A stretch of 64,000 nucleotides of DNA from Bacteroidaceae bacterium (GTDB lineage: Bacteria; Bacteroidota; Bacteroidia; Bacteroidales; Bacteroidaceae). Below are positions 17,625 to 24,404 of this stretch, piece after piece. Every line of letters begins with the position of its first letter. Position 1 is the first letter of the stretch. Both the position numbers and the translations under genes were made by a program. The DNA lies in contig JAKSLP010000003.1 in assembly GCA_024401115.1 (NCBI GenBank), positions 1 through 64,000 of the forward strand, written 5' to 3'. The notes beneath the pieces were generated by a model. The model searched no databases. It worked only from the letters and a program-made list of their open reading frames with translations, and was not told the origin of the DNA.

Positions 17625-18719
17625 ATGCTGAGAAAACGCCAGATAATGATAGACTTGGTGCAGGCGGCTATATGGAACCGCCCTGCAGATACCAGCCAGT
17701 GGCAGAAGCCGGTGGACTGGAACGGGGTTTATGAACTGGCAAAGACTCAGGCACTGAGGGGCATTGTGATTGATGCCATCCTAAACCTACCTACCGAATG
17801 GCTTCCTGAAAAGAAATGGTATGTGGCCCGCCTGAACCGACTGATGGAAATGGCACAGGACAGTGCACTGCATCTGATGGTGAGCAACGAACTGCTGATG
17901 CGGTTTGAACAGTGCGGAGTACATGCGCTGCTGATGAAGGGTGTGACCATGGCGGCTCTCTACCCTAACCCGCAGTACCGTGCATGCGGTGACATCGACC
18001 TTTACATCGGTCCCGAGAATTACGACCGGGCTATCCAGTTGCTGTGCGACTGGGCAGGTTCTCACCAAACGGATGTGGTGAAGGATGATAAGCATACTTC
18101 CTTATTTTATAAATCCATTGAAATTGAACTGCACCGGATTACGGAGGATTTCTCGGTGCCTAAGTACGACCGGGAATGGCAAAAGTGGACCCGGGAGTGT
18201 CTGGACAATTGCAAGGGCCGGGAGTTTCCGCTGAACTATAACACGGTGTTCCTGTTTAACCATATCTGGCATCATTTCTGCATCTATGGCATCGGTCTGC
18301 GGCAGTTCTGCGACTGGACGCTGTTCCTGCATCATCATGCTAAGGAGATTGACCGCGAGGCGCTTAAGAATGATCTGGAGCGTATCGGTCTGTTCCACCA
18401 ATGGCAGATGTTCGGTTGCGTGGCTGTAGATACTTTAGGGCTGCCTGAGGAGGAATTTCCTTTCTATGATGCGCGTTACCGCAAAAAGGCAGAACGTATT
18501 GTGGACCAAGTGTTTGAGGATGGAAACTTTGGCAAGTCGGGCCGCTGGTTGGCGGGGAAACCCCGTAATTACCTGAAACGCAAGCTTCATTCGGCTTATT
18601 TCTGGTGCAAGCGACTGGCTATGGTATGGCAGTTCTCACCTATTTATGCCACTTACACGGTGCTGGATTATATGAAGTATGGAGTGGGGGTTGTTTTTAA
18701 AGATTTATTGAGAAAATAG
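17625..18719 (+). CDS. nucleotidyltransferase family protein (NTP_transf_5 type)
   Basis: This is a 364-residue protein of the uncharacterised nucleotidyltransferase type. The core shows L-L-M-K-G at 102-106, the two-carboxylate motif C-G-D-I-D-L-Y at 121-127 (D123, D125), and a likely third carboxylate in I-E-I-E-L-H at 165-170. The rest is helical, with a His/Trp-rich segment H-I-W-H-H-F at 213-218. Family members are found beside HprK-like and PqqD-like genes in lasso-peptide and exopolysaccharide clusters, where transfer of a nucleotide or phosphoryl group to peptide or sugar is suspected. Start spacing (3 bases) shows tight coupling with the PqqD gene. The substrate is unknown. Confidence 0.78.
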   Translation: MLRKRQIMIDLVQAAIWNRPADTSQWQKPVDWNGVYELAKTQALRGIVIDAILNLPTEWLPEKKWYVARLNRLMEMAQDSALHLMVSNELLMRFEQCGVHALLMKGVTMAALYPNPQYRACGDIDLYIGPENYDRAIQLLCDWAGSHQTDVVKDDKHTSLFYKSIEIELHRITEDFSVPKYDREWQKWTRECLDNCKGREFPLNYNTVFLFNHIWHHFCIYGIGLRQFCDWTLFLHHHAKEIDREALKNDLERIGLFHQWQMFGCVAVDTLGLPEEEFPFYDARYRKKAERIVDQVFEDGNFGKSGRWLAGKPRNYLKRKLHSAYFWCKRLAMVWQFSPIYATYTVLDYMKYGVGVVFKDLLRK

Positions 18720-18745
18720 CGAATTGTCATTCTGAATACCCCGCA

Positions 18746-18887
18746 TGTCATCCTGAGTGAAACGAACCAACGGTCGCCGTGGGAGGCGAAGCCGAGGTAG
18801 GCAATGGATCTTTCTATATAAGTAGTGGATTCTTTTTTAGTATGACTCCTCGCGAGGTAAGATTCTTCGCATTCGCTCAGAATGACA
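18746..18887. repeat. interspersed imperfect-palindrome element, about 142 bases
   Basis: The element begins TGTCATCCTGAG (18746-18757) and ends CTCAGAATGACA (18876-18887), inverted copies matching at 11 of 12 positions. Inside is a perfect palindrome CCTCGCGAGG (18848-18857). The same ends and inner GCGAG sequence recur at 28089-28205, and a half copy lies near 13800. There is no coding potential. It separates the nucleotidyltransferase and exporter genes. Confidence 0.75.
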
Positions 18888-18911
18888 TTAACATAATTGA
18901 TAATTGTTTTT

Positions 18912-20564
18912 ATGCAAATCAACTGGCAAAAGGATATCAGGACCATTAAGTGGTTGTTCATGACGGTCAAGGGTTTCAAACTGAAATCACTGGCCATCTA
19001 CTTCATGGGTCTGGTGCGTCTGCTGGTGGGTTTGTATTCCATCTGGGTTACCAAGACGGTGATTGATATTGCCACACACAAGACGGATGATAACATGTAT
19101 TTTTATCTGGGACTGATGGTGGCACTGATGGTGGCGCAACTGGTGATTGGTGTGTGCTACACCTGGATGGATGGTATTATCCGACTGAATTACAACAATA
19201 AGATACGTTATCATTTCTTTACCCGAGTGATGCAGAGCCCGTGGACGGGTAAGGACCGCATGCATACGGGTGACGTGGTGAACCGCCTGTCGGGCGATTT
19301 GGGTACGATAGCGGATTTTGCCTGCGGAACTATTCCTGCCTTTCTGCTGACACTGACTCAGCTGATAGCAGCCAGCACTATGCTGTATGTACTACAGCGG
19401 GAACTGCTGTGGGTTATCCTACTGGTGATGCCGGTGACTGCTTTGTTGAGCCGCATCTATGTATTGACCATGCGCCGACTGAACCGCCAGTTGCGTGAGA
19501 ACAGCAGCCGTATGCTGTCGCACCTGCAGGATAGCGTACAGAACCGTATCATCCTGATTGCCTTAGGGGGCATCCGCCAGTCGTTCGATAAATTGCTGAG
19601 TATCCAGTCGCAGTTGGTCAGTCTGACCAAACAGCAGATGCGCTTTTCTATCTTCTCGGGCACCCTGGTGCGTGTGGGCTTCACCGCGGGTTACACCATT
19701 GCCTTTGTGTGGGGTGTATTAGGCATCCGATCGGGTGCGGTGACTTTCGGAACCATGACGGCTTTCCTGCAATTGGTTTCGCAGGTACAAGGGCCTTTTG
19801 CGGATATGGCCGCTCATATCCCAGCATTTATTCATGTGGTTACTTCCTCTGAGCGTATCATGGAACTGCTGCCTGTGGGCAAGCAGTCTATCCTCTCGGA
19901 TGAGGAAGTGCCAATCGAGGGACCTATCGGTATCCGAGTGAAAGACCTTTCGTTCAGCTATGTAAATGAGAGCAGCAACCAGACCCGCGTGCTGACGAAT
20001 GTAAATCTGGATTTCCGTCCGGGCACACGTACAGCCATTGTGGGTGAAACCGGTATCGGTAAGAGCACACTGATCCGACTGATCCTGTCGCTGCTGGATA
20101 CAGATAAGGGTTCAATAACCTTATATAATGACATGGGGGAATGGGCTTCGGACGAGCACACCCGTTGCAACTTCAGCATGGTGCCTCAAGGCAACAGTCT
20201 GTTTAGCGGCACCATCCGCGAGAACCTGCTGATTGGCAATCCTGAGGCTACTGAGGAGCAGATGCATGAGGCACTGACCACAGCGGCTGCTGAGTTTGTA
20301 TTTACCCTACCCCGTGGTTTGGACACCAATTGTACCGAGCGTGGTGCGGGACTGAGTGAGGGCCAGGCACAGCGCATTGCCATCGCCCGAGCCTTTTTAC
20401 ACCGGGGCAGCATCCTAATCATGGACGAGGCCAGCAGTGCTCTGGACGAGGAGACCGAGCAGCGAATCATTGACCGCCTGTCGGCCCGCAAGGATAAGAC
20501 AATTCTTTGGATTACACATCACCGCGCTGTGGCGGAGGCATTGGATGCCATCGTAAGATTATAA
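18912..20564 (+). CDS. ABC exporter (fused membrane and ATPase domains)
   Basis: This is a 550-residue protein from the ATG at 18912. Residues 1 to about 310 form a six-helix exporter membrane domain. The ATPase domain carries Walker A G-E-T-G-I-G-K-S (378-385), Q-loop V-P-Q-G, signature L-S-E-G-Q (481-485, Glu in place of the usual Gly), Walker B I-L-I-M-D-E (501-506) and an H-loop near 536. There is no N-terminal C39 peptidase domain, so if it exports the upstream peptide it does not cleave a double-glycine leader itself. It is separated from the nucleotidyltransferase gene by the repeat element but lies in the same direction and before a strong terminator, so it is probably part of the cassette. 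Confidence 0.85.
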   Translation: MQINWQKDIRTIKWLFMTVKGFKLKSLAIYFMGLVRLLVGLYSIWVTKTVIDIATHKTDDNMYFYLGLMVALMVAQLVIGVCYTWMDGIIRLNYNNKIRYHFFTRVMQSPWTGKDRMHTGDVVNRLSGDLGTIADFACGTIPAFLLTLTQLIAASTMLYVLQRELLWVILLVMPVTALLSRIYVLTMRRLNRQLRENSSRMLSHLQDSVQNRIILIALGGIRQSFDKLLSIQSQLVSLTKQQMRFSIFSGTLVRVGFTAGYTIAFVWGVLGIRSGAVTFGTMTAFLQLVSQVQGPFADMAAHIPAFIHVVTSSERIMELLPVGKQSILSDEEVPIEGPIGIRVKDLSFSYVNESSNQTRVLTNVNLDFRPGTRTAIVGETGIGKSTLIRLILSLLDTDKGSITLYNDMGEWASDEHTRCNFSMVPQGNSLFSGTIRENLLIGNPEATEEQMHEALTTAAAEFVFTLPRGLDTNCTERGAGLSEGQAQRIAIARAFLHRGSILIMDEASSALDEETEQRIIDRLSARKDKTILWITHHRAVAEALDAIVRL

Positions 20565-20592
20565 AAGGGCGATTCTCACGAACCGCCCTTTT
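20563..20592. terminator. terminator after the ABC exporter
   Basis: A 9-base-pair stem (AAAAGGGCG at 20563-20571 with CGCCCTTTT at 20584-20592) has a 12-base loop and A/T flanks on both sides. It lies between convergent genes and can serve both the exporter and the LruC gene. Confidence 0.75.
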
Positions 20593-20614
20593 ACCATAAA
20601 ATCAATGTTACAAC

Positions 20615-22174
20615 TTATTTTAAGTAGTTTTGTAAATCAGTAAATTCTTTGCGCTCTACTGCCCACTTCTGATCAACAGGAACGGCAATGATGAATGGAG
20701 TTGCACCTGGTGCAGGGAACTCGGTACGCATGCTCCAGGCATTGATACCTGTAGAGGCTGCGTCGCTCATGCGGTTCTGGAACACTTCAATTGAGATGTT
20801 ATTTTCCGCTGCATTCCAGCCTTCGATACCGGTCACTACATACTCCTCTGCATTCCAATTGATGTTTGTTCCATCATAAATAACATGGCCCTTGTCATCC
20901 TTGGCTGAAGTTGGAGTACCCGTATTCCACATGGCATATGGATTGTTGGTCACAGCCCTCTTACTCCATGTGGTATTACCGATAGTTAAGTTAAAGTCTA
21001 AGGTACCACCTAATGCGCGGATGATGGCCTTGGTATCAACGTCTGTGCCAGTAATCACATCCTCAGTCTTTTCACCATTAACATAGGTAATCTTGTGATG
21101 TACAGAAGTAGTCTTTACTACATCAACAACAACATCGTTATAATCGAAGTCATCGGTAGCACCCAAGTCCTCTATCATATAACGCTTAGAGACAGAAGTA
21201 GAAACTGTTGATTCACCATTCTCAATGATAATCTCCTTTGGTACAAATGGGTTACCAACAATACACAGCACCAGGTCATTGAAGTCTAAGTCGCCTGAAG
21301 GTTTATTGGTAGTAGCATTATACTGGTCCTCAATACCAATGTATCGAATCTCAGCATTTGGAAGCATGCCTTCAATATCAGGCTTGATGTTAGGATCAGA
21401 AGGTTCAACATAAATTCCATTACTAGTGCCCAATCCTACCAACACATTTTTATTTACTGAAGTATTTCCATTTTTAATGTTCTTCAAGTAAATCTGAATT
21501 TCTGTTCCCACCTCGGCATTGATATGTATACCAGGCATGGTTGCCTTAGAGACCTCTCCATTCTTTTCATTAATAGAATATGCCATTCCATTTACATAAG
21601 GTTTATCAGATGCACTGAAATTCTTGGAGAAGACTTTCACTTCTGGGTTGTCGCCGACCTTGACATACAGATCATAGGTATAACCACCCTGAGCTGAAAC
21701 TGGGTAGATGGTGAAATCATTACTTGGTGCTACCAAATAAGCCGTTTTTCCGGTATGCTGTTTGCTGTCAGGCAACTGCTTTACGGAAATGTCGTTGTAA
21801 ATGCCGTAGTTTGGGGAAGAAGAGGTTATATTATTTGTACCATCTTTAATAACCCATTTATTTAATAATCCGGTATAACCCTTTTTTATATATTCAGACT
21901 GTGGATTAAGTCCAAAATCCAGACCCTCTACTACAGTTGCAGAATACTCCACCGCACGAGTCAAATAGGGATTGCTTCCAGCAAAATCCCAACTCTGGGT
22001 TGGAGAGATCTTACCAAACTTCTCCTCGAAATTGGTACGGAACTCGTTCTTCTGGTTCTGGGTGTACTGTTCACGATAGGCTTCACCATTCTCGGTATTG
22101 AAATAATCTTCTGCACCACAAGCAGAAAGCATCAGGGCCGCACAAGCCACTGAATAACTCAACCAATTTTTCAT
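20615..22174 (-). CDS. LruC-domain (DUF4842) surface lipoprotein, second copy
   Basis: This is a 519-residue predicted lipoprotein. The ATG at 22174 (MKNWLSYS) was chosen because it gives a compact signal peptide ending in the lipobox L-S-A-C-G. Two acidic motifs are visible: G-D-L-D-F-N-D-L-V around residue 295 and A-T-D-D-F-D-Y-N-D-V around residue 340, the latter shared with the LruC protein at 1543-3264. The C-terminal portion is the DUF4842 beta domain. The N-terminal motif S-P-T-Q-S-W-D-F-A matches A-P-T-Q-N-W-M-G-E in the paralogue, so the two share their whole architecture. It is probably exposed on the cell surface; its ligand is unknown. It has a strong promoter of its own. Confidence 0.8.
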   Translation of the reverse strand: MKNWLSYSVACAALMLSACGAEDYFNTENGEAYREQYTQNQKNEFRTNFEEKFGKISPTQSWDFAGSNPYLTRAVEYSATVVEGLDFGLNPQSEYIKKGYTGLLNKWVIKDGTNNITSSSPNYGIYNDISVKQLPDSKQHTGKTAYLVAPSNDFTIYPVSAQGGYTYDLYVKVGDNPEVKVFSKNFSASDKPYVNGMAYSINEKNGEVSKATMPGIHINAEVGTEIQIYLKNIKNGNTSVNKNVLVGLGTSNGIYVEPSDPNIKPDIEGMLPNAEIRYIGIEDQYNATTNKPSGDLDFNDLVLCIVGNPFVPKEIIIENGESTVSTSVSKRYMIEDLGATDDFDYNDVVVDVVKTTSVHHKITYVNGEKTEDVITGTDVDTKAIIRALGGTLDFNLTIGNTTWSKRAVTNNPYAMWNTGTPTSAKDDKGHVIYDGTNINWNAEEYVVTGIEGWNAAENNISIEVFQNRMSDAASTGINAWSMRTEFPAPGATPFIIAVPVDQKWAVERKEFTDLQNYLK

Positions 22175-22201
22175 AATATGCACATTTTCAATTAAGCAAC
22201 A

Positions 22202-22232
22202 CAAAAATACCTATTTATTAAGTATTTACCAA
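22202..22232 (-). promoter_or_regulatory. consensus promoter of the second LruC gene
   Basis: On the minus strand a TTG (22230-22232) is followed after 20 bases by TATTTTTG (22202-22209). The start would lie near 22195, giving a leader of about 20 bases. Confidence 0.75.
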
Positions 22233-22280
22233 TAAAGGCCATTGTATGTTTGCATTTTTTAACAACTGGCGCGTCAAGCT

Positions 22281-22309
22281 AAAAAAAGCTCTTCGCTAAG
22301 GAAGAGCTT
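22281..22309 (-). terminator. terminator of the mazG-lipoprotein transcript
   Basis: The stem AAGCTCTTC (22286-22294) pairs with GAAGAGCTT (22301-22309). On the minus strand it is followed by a run of seven T. Confidence 0.8.
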
Positions 22310-22320
22310 ATATAGCTGTA

Positions 22321-22923
22321 TTATTTCTGGCGATAATAAGTAGTCGTTAATGTCGGGTCGTAAGAAGAAACAATCTTTAATGTATCCTTACTCAAATAGC
22401 GTATATCGCATGTATCCACCAGTTCGGAGGTGCCATCACTACCATCACCCGACCAAGTGAGCAACAGGCGGGTGCCGTCCATGGTCCATGAACTGAAGTT
22501 CTGGGTGTCGTTGTTGATGCTGGATGCTATACCGCCTTCCTTGATGTTGATGCCTGATTCTTCCTCAGCTACATTCTTCATGACCCATCGGCCAGCTAAG
22601 GTGGTCAGATTGAGTAACTCCTCGGCATTATCACCGTTGTCGGGCACAACTACCACATAATCATTCACTGCGTAACCGCCATACACTTTCTGGTTGGCCA
22701 ATGCCTCGGTCATGGCAAAAGAACAGGTATCACCTGCCTCAGTCAGGACAGCAATGATGTCGTCTTCCACACTGGTCACAATGCCACTGATACTGGCATT
22801 CTCCGAAAAGTCTTCCGGTACGATAAACTCTGGCTCGTCCACTTCCTGGCGGGGAGCCTTACTTTCGCAAGCGCACAGTAACAGGGCTGTGGCTGCTGCA
22901 CAAATGTATTTAACTGTTTTCAT
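22321..22923 (-). CDS. lipocalin-like lipoprotein
   Basis: This is a 200-residue predicted lipoprotein from the ATG at 22923, with signal peptide and lipobox L-L-L-C-A-C. The C-terminal half resembles small lipocalin-like domains of Bacteroidetes: L-A-G-R-W-V-M-K, then short beta strands including M-D-G-T-R-L-L-L-T-W and D-T-L-K-I-V. The N-terminal half (S-G-I-V-T-S-V-E-D-D-I-I-A-V) looks like a small beta-barrel repeat. The start lies inside the mazG coding region (14-base overlap, different frame), so it must be translated from the mazG message. The ligand is unknown. Confidence 0.65.
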   Translation of the reverse strand: MKTVKYICAAATALLLCACESKAPRQEVDEPEFIVPEDFSENASISGIVTSVEDDIIAVLTEAGDTCSFAMTEALANQKVYGGYAVNDYVVVVPDNGDNAEELLNLTTLAGRWVMKNVAEEESGINIKEGGIASSINNDTQNFSSWTMDGTRLLLTWSGDGSDGTSELVDTCDIRYLSKDTLKIVSSYDPTLTTTYYRQK

Positions 22924-23764
22924 AATTCTTAGCTTCATTCCAATATTCATCCATTTCACCTAAGGTCAGGTCTTTCAACTCGCGACCCTGTTCCTTGGCC
23001 TTGGCCTCAACGTAGCCAAAGCGGCGGATGAACTTCTGATTGGTGCGCTCCAGGGCGTTGTCTGGATTAATCTTATACAGACGACCGGCATTGACCATAC
23101 TGAATAGCAGGTCTCCAAATTCCTGTTCACTGCGGGCCTTTATGGCCTGAATCTCAGGACCCTTAGGATCGGCTCCTGCGGCTTCAAGGGCCTTACGCTG
23201 TGCCTTCAAGTCATTCAGTTCTACCTGCAACTCGTCATACTCTTCACGCACCTTATCCCACACATCCTCGGGCTTCTCCCAATCGAATCCCACATTGGCT
23301 GCCTTTTCCTGCACACGGAATGCCTTGATAAGTGATGGCAATGCCGATGGCACGCCACTCAACACGGTCTTATTGCCATCCTTCTCCTTCTGCTTGATCT
23401 GTTCCCAGTTGACCAAGACCTGATCGGCGGTATCGGCTTTCACCTCGCCAAACACATGGGGATGGCGGAATATGAGCTTATCGCACAACTGGTCGCACAC
23501 GTCCTTGATATCGAAACTGTCGGTCTCACTACCAATCTTGGCATAGAATACGATATGCAAAAGGACATCTCCCAATTCCTTGCAGATGTTCTTGGTATCC
23601 TCGTTCATCAGGGCCTCGCACAACTCATAAGTCTCCTCAATGGTGTTGGCACGCAGGCTCTGGTTGGTCTGCTTACGGTCCCAAGGGCATTTCTCACGCA
23701 ACTCGTCCATCACGTCCAACAGACGTTCGAATGCCTTTAACTGTTCTTCTCGGGTATGATTCAT
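22910..23764 (-). CDS. mazG: nucleoside triphosphate pyrophosphohydrolase MazG
   Basis: This is a 284-residue two-domain MazG. It has C-P-W-D-R-K-Q-T near residue 26 and the metal-binding E-x-x-E...E-L-G-D signatures, seen as E-E-T-Y-E-L-C-E-A and K-E-L-G-D-V-L-L-H, with a second copy in E-Q-E-F-G-D-L-L-F. Family members hydrolyse (d)NTPs to monophosphates, removing aberrant nucleotides or lowering ppGpp. The protein is slightly longer than the E. coli one because of a Lys/Ala-rich linker around residue 190. It diverges from rfbC across an 82-base region with a -7 box TAACTTTG at 23784-23791 (minus strand), and overlaps the downstream lipoprotein gene. Confidence 0.93.
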   Translation of the reverse strand: MNHTREEQLKAFERLLDVMDELREKCPWDRKQTNQSLRANTIEETYELCEALMNEDTKNICKELGDVLLHIVFYAKIGSETDSFDIKDVCDQLCDKLIFRHPHVFGEVKADTADQVLVNWEQIKQKEKDGNKTVLSGVPSALPSLIKAFRVQEKAANVGFDWEKPEDVWDKVREEYDELQVELNDLKAQRKALEAAGADPKGPEIQAIKARSEQEFGDLLFSMVNAGRLYKINPDNALERTNQKFIRRFGYVEAKAKEQGRELKDLTLGEMDEYWNEAKNYENS

Positions 23765-23783
23765 ATTTTTTAAAAATATGGGG

Positions 23784-23822
23784 CAAAGTTAGTGCTATTT
23801 TTTAATATTTTCGCTATCTTTG
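23784..23822. promoter_or_regulatory. divergent -7 boxes between mazG and rfbC
   Basis: A leftward TAACTTTG (23784-23791, minus strand) serves mazG, and a rightward TATCTTTG (23815-23822) serves rfbC. Neither has a TTG at the ideal spacing. The promoters lie nearly back to back, so the two genes may compete for polymerase. Confidence 0.55.
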
Positions 23823-23846
23823 CACAAATAAAGACGTTATTTTTAC

Positions 23847-24401
23847 ATGGAAGTCAAGAAAACCAAAATCGACGGGCCGGTTATCATTGAGCCGCGCCTG
23901 TTTAACGATGCCAGAGGTTATTTTTTCGAGTCTTTCTCACAACGCGAATTCGAGGAGAAGGTGACTAAGACCGTGTTTGTTCAGGATAATGAAAGCAAAT
24001 CCAGCTATGGAGTGCTGAGAGGACTGCATTTCCAGAAGCCTCCTTTTACCCAAAGCAAGCTGGTCCGCTGCGTGAAGGGTGCCGTACTGGATGTAGCAGT
24101 GGATATCCGCAAGGGCTCGCCTACCTACGGACAGTGGGTAAGCTGCATTCTAACCGAAGATAACCATACCCAGTTCTTCATCCCCAAGGGTTTTGCCCAC
24201 GGATTCAGCGTACTGAGCGAGGAAGTCATTTTCCAGTACAAGTGCGACGAGTTCTATGCTCCTCAGAGCGAGGGTGCCATAGCCTGGGATGATCCGGACC
24301 TGAACATCGACTGGATGGTTCCTGCCGACCGCGTGATTCTGAGCGCCAAGGATGCCAACCATCCAAGACTGAAGGATTTCGAGTCACCGTTTGAATACTA
24401 G
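23847..24401 (+). CDS. rfbC: dTDP-4-dehydrorhamnose 3,5-epimerase
   Basis: This is a 184-residue cupin epimerase of full family length. Diagnostic residues are L-R-G-L-H-F-Q (catalytic H61), D-V-A-V-D-I-R at 82-88, F-I-P-K-G-F-A-H-G-F at 111-120 and F-Q-Y-K-C (Y131). It converts dTDP-4-dehydro-6-deoxyglucose to the L-lyxo form in dTDP-L-rhamnose synthesis, so it feeds rhamnose into surface glycans. The other rml genes are not in this window. It is followed after 3 bases by a histidine kinase gene, an unusual partner, and the two are probably one transcript. Confidence 0.93.
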   Translation: MEVKKTKIDGPVIIEPRLFNDARGYFFESFSQREFEEKVTKTVFVQDNESKSSYGVLRGLHFQKPPFTQSKLVRCVKGAVLDVAVDIRKGSPTYGQWVSCILTEDNHTQFFIPKGFAHGFSVLSEEVIFQYKCDEFYAPQSEGAIAWDDPDLNIDWMVPADRVILSAKDANHPRLKDFESPFEY

Positions 24402-24404
24402 GCC

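Noticed and set aside
16148-20592. Calling the cassette a complete lasso-peptide cluster
   Set aside because: No Asn-synthetase-like cyclase or transglutaminase-like protease is encoded, and the leader Thr position does not fit well.
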